Assembly (NCBI GenBank): GCA_030619425.1
Contig: JAUXBJ010000111.1
Location: 1 to 6,604, forward strand
DNA: 6,604 nucleotides
DNA from: a bacterium
GTDB taxonomy: Bacteria; Zixibacteria; MSB-5A5; GN15; FEB-12
Direction of reading: 5' to 3'
The notes beneath the pieces are model-generated. The model was given only the letters and a program-made list of their open reading frames with translations, did not search any database and was not told where the DNA came from. A program made the position numbers and the translations under genes. How positions within the stretch are numbered: position 1 is the first letter of the stretch; every line of letters starts with the position of its first letter. Positions 4,993 to 6,604 of this stretch are shown here, piece after piece.

Positions 4993-5976
4993 ATGCCCCA
5001 GCTAAGTGCAGGACGCAAGGCCAGAATCGCCGCCCGGACGGCGCTGAATATCATTCGCGGTAAGCCGATCACGGTCTCGTTTGAGATTACCTACAACTGC
5101 AACGCCAACTGCGAGCACTGTGATCTGGGAGCATACGTCGAAGAGCCGCACCTAGCCCCTGAGGAGTTCGCCAAGTGGATCCCAAGGCTGAAACCGGCCG
5201 TGGCCCAAATATCCGGCGGTGAGCCGACCCTGCGCAAGGACCTGGTCGAGATTATCAGAGCCATGCGCGAGAAAGACCCGGTGCCGGTTTTCATCATCAC
5301 CACCAACGTGCAGATACTTGATGAGAAGCGCTACCTGGCGCTGAAAGAGGCCGGAGTCGATCAGTTCTCGCTTTCGCTGGATTACCCCGATGAACGCCAG
5401 AACACCTTTCGCCATCTCAAGAAAAACTTTGAACATATTAGCGAACTGGTACCGAAACTGGCTAAGCACGGCAACAACGACCTGATCCTGGCTTGTGTCG
5501 TTCAGAGCGACAACTTCCGCGATCTACCCAAGATAGCGGAACTGGCCAAAAAGTGGGGCGTGGCGGTCAACTTCTCGACCTACAACTCCTTGCGCACCGG
5601 CAAGGAGTTCTACCTGGTCACGAGTCCGGAGGATCTGGCCGACCTTTCGAAGGTGGTCGATCAACTGGTCGCGATGCAGAAGGACGGTTACCCGATACTG
5701 ACCTCTGAGTGGACCTTGAGGCAGATGATTGAATTCTTCAAGGGGGGACGGCAGCCCAACTGCAAGGCCGGGACGCGGTTTCTGATCGTTAATCCCTGGG
5801 CTAAGCTGACACCGTGCGGGATGTTTCGTGATGAGTACGATTCGCAAGAGGAGTTGGTCGCCAAATTCTCCAAAAACAACACGTGCGACAAGTGCTTCAC
5901 TGCCATCCGGGCCAACTCCGAGAAATCACCCAAGCGCCTGTTATTCGATGCTCTTCGTGCCGTGCGCCAGCGGTAA
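4993..5976 (+). CDS. Radical SAM enzyme with four C-terminal cysteines
   Basis: This 327-residue protein belongs to the radical SAM superfamily, which uses a [4Fe-4S] cluster to cleave S-adenosylmethionine into a 5'-deoxyadenosyl radical. The cluster motif is CNANCEHC (Cys36, Cys40, Cys43), followed by the SAM-binding GGEP (75-78). TTNVQILD (103-110) and VDQFSLSLDYPDE (122-134) are later strands of the partial barrel. Cys257, Cys275, Cys298 and Cys301 (NCKAGTRF, PCGMF, CDKC) resemble a SPASM/twitch-type extension that could hold a further cluster, as in enzymes acting on peptides or in HpnH-like proteins. The substrate is unknown and no precursor-peptide gene is visible next to it. The start is supported by AGGTGAG at 4983-4989. 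No clear promoter stands out in 4842-4982, though TACTAT at 4942-4947 is a possible -10. The stop is TAA. Confidence 0.92.
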   Translation: MPQLSAGRKARIAARTALNIIRGKPITVSFEITYNCNANCEHCDLGAYVEEPHLAPEEFAKWIPRLKPAVAQISGGEPTLRKDLVEIIRAMREKDPVPVFIITTNVQILDEKRYLALKEAGVDQFSLSLDYPDERQNTFRHLKKNFEHISELVPKLAKHGNNDLILACVVQSDNFRDLPKIAELAKKWGVAVNFSTYNSLRTGKEFYLVTSPEDLADLSKVVDQLVAMQKDGYPILTSEWTLRQMIEFFKGGRQPNCKAGTRFLIVNPWAKLTPCGMFRDEYDSQEELVAKFSKNNTCDKCFTAIRANSEKSPKRLLFDALRAVRQR

Positions 5977-6084
5977 CAGCAACTGTGCCGGGATGCCGCC
6001 CTGCGGCGCCTGACTCTTGGGACGGTCCGACGATGCTGAAAATAACCGATGGAGTCGCGTTTTGAAGTCGTTATTTATTCCGTG

Positions 6085-6109
6085 GGCGGCAGATGCTCTC
6101 ATCTGCGCC
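6085..6109. repeat. GCAGATG-family hairpin
   Basis: GGC (6085-6087) and GCAGATG (6089-6095) pair with CATCTGC (6100-6106) and GCC (6107-6109), with one bulged G and a CTCT loop. The same stem core occurs at 2408-2427 with a TGGA loop. Confidence 0.6.
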
Positions 6110-6144
6110 ATCGTTGCTTTGTCCAGAGAAGTTTATGCCAAAGT

Positions 6145-6201
6145 GCTGTCGGGTGTCTCTGCCCGACAGCCTGTGGTGCGTCAGGCAGAGACACCTGACG
6201 C
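6145..6201. repeat. Inverted pair of hairpins with complementary 8-nt loops
   Basis: Hairpin 1: GCTGTCGGG (6145-6153), loop TGTCTCTG, CCCGACAGC (6162-6170). Hairpin 2: GCGTCAGG (6178-6185), loop CAGAGACA, CCTGACGC (6194-6201). The loops are exact reverse complements. The 20-nt units 6148-6167 and 6180-6199 are inverted copies differing at two positions only, and these two are partners in the stem (G-C in one, A-T in the other). Pairing has therefore been kept while the sequence changed. Confidence 0.85.
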
Positions 6202-6211
6202 CACGTTCCGG

Positions 6212-6604
6212 GTGGGCTACCAGTTGTCGCTACCTATCGTCATTGTTGCTCTCCTGTTATCCATGCCGCCGGCAGTCGCGGCGCAGGATGCCCAGAACTA
6301 CGACCAGGCAAGGACACTCTCGGCCACCCAGGGCAAACCGATTCTGCTGGAATTCTTCCGCGACGACTGAGAGTATTGCGAACTGGCCGCTCGTGAAGTG
6401 GCCTCGGAGGCTCAGGTCAAAAGGGCGTTGACCGCAGTCATCTACATTCCGCTCAATGCCGGGAAAGGCGAAGGCAAGGCAGTCTCAGAGCGCTATCATG
6501 TCGGCCCCTATTTTCCGGTCTTTATTCTGACCGACAGCACGGGCAACGTTATCAATCGTTGGACCGGCTACACCGGCGCGGGTCGGTTCCTGTCCACGTT
6601 CAGA
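6212..6604 (+). CDS. Secreted thioredoxin-fold selenoprotein (UxxC), 3' partial
   Basis: This appears to be a thioredoxin-like protein of the extracytoplasmic Thioredoxin_7 type that would reduce or isomerise disulfides, or detoxify peroxides, outside the cytoplasm. A hydrophobic signal peptide (LSLPIVIVALLLSMPPAVAA) precedes QDAQNYDQA. The core GKPILLEFFRDD then meets an in-frame TGA at 6368-6370, followed by EYCELAAREV, so the redox site reads U-E-Y-C where relatives have CxxC. After the TGA the frame continues 78 codons to the window edge with family features: a YIPLNAGKGEGKAVSERYHV segment, the probable cis-Pro in YFPVFILTD, and GNVINRWTGY. A SECIS-like hairpin follows the TGA. The start is unsettled: GTG 6212 is chosen because it just precedes the signal peptide but has no Shine-Dalgarno. 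GTG 6176, TTG 6224 and TTG 6062 (with GGAG 7 nt upstream) are alternatives. A nonsense-mutated pseudogene is the rival reading. Confidence 0.75.
6385..6403 (+). promoter_or_regulatory. Putative bacterial SECIS hairpin
   Basis: GGCCGCT (6385-6391) pairs with AGTGGCC (6397-6403) over 7 bp including one G-U, leaving loop CGUGA. The loop starts after 21 nt of spacing from the TGA (6368-6370). Bacterial SECIS elements lie within the coding region shortly after the UGA and usually carry a G among the first two loop bases. Here the second base is G. SelB carrying Sec-tRNA would bind it. Confidence 0.6.

Larger units (their letters stand above)
5977..6211. other. Repeat-containing stretch before the thioredoxin-like gene
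   Basis: This stretch contains a GCAGATG hairpin (6085-6109) and a pair of hairpins with complementary loops (6145-6201). The reading frame of the downstream protein is open through it back to about 6017, but the encoded residues show no family features. GGAG at 6051-6054 sits 7 nt before a TTG (6062) in that frame, so part of it could be coding. I treat it as probably non-coding because the repeats resemble those in the other gaps. Confidence 0.5.

Noticed and set aside
6017..6370. A complete 117-residue protein ending at the TGA
   Set aside because: It would end at the redox motif of a thioredoxin fold with half the domain missing, while the remaining half follows in the same frame. Its first 65 residues also span repeats and match no family.
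6368..6370. TGA read as Trp or Gly by an alternative genetic code
   Set aside because: The seven intact genes contain no internal TGA and use TGG for Trp, and the position is one for Cys/Sec rather than Trp or Gly.

Overview
The window reads as a chromosomal segment of a GC-moderate, Gram-negative-type bacterium. Shine-Dalgarno sequences are strong, the promoters are sigma70-like, and there are lipoproteins and proteins with N-terminal membrane anchors. The gaps are filled with small palindromic repeats. The lipoprotein's low-complexity Asn/Gly linker and Ig-like domain, the TTCGACTCCGCTCAGGGTGA repeat family and the archaeal/Thermus-like PyrE tail remind me of uncultured FCB-type lineages such as Zixibacteria. 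That assignment is from memory and tentative.

Layout. Positions 1-227 hold only hairpins. A leftward pair follows: a membrane-anchored hypothetical protein (831-1364) and then a class I SAM methyltransferase (228-797), 33 nt apart and probably co-transcribed from a promoter at 1405-1433. Divergent from it, a textbook sigma70 promoter (1520-1548) drives a lipoprotein gene (1599-2216). A 292-nt repeat-filled gap precedes a protein with a membrane segment at each end (2509-3279). Convergent to that is an acpS-pyrE pair (4340 leftward to 3391) overlapping at TAATG, linking lipid and pyrimidine housekeeping genes by translation rather than by pathway. The 652-nt gap 4341-4992 is not empty. It holds a tandem repeat, further hairpins and a well-formed non-coding RNA locus (about 4617-4841) with promoter, long closing helix, central bubble, UUCG-capped apical hairpin and a rho-independent terminator. 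Its architecture resembles 6S RNA. A radical SAM enzyme with four C-terminal cysteines follows (4993-5976).

The most notable item is at the right edge. A secreted thioredoxin-fold protein runs off the window, and its reading frame is crossed by one in-frame TGA at 6368-6370, exactly where the first Cys of a CxxC redox motif belongs (DD-U-EYC). The frame continues for 78 recognisable thioredoxin-like codons after the TGA. A bacterial-SECIS-like hairpin lies 21 nt from the TGA to its loop. I read this as a selenoprotein with a UxxC active site, which ordinary ORF calling cuts in two. None of the seven intact genes in the window ends in TGA.

The genes do not form one obvious pathway. The interest lies in the selenoprotein candidate, the structured RNA, and several families of palindromic repeats between the genes, one of which shows compensatory base changes.
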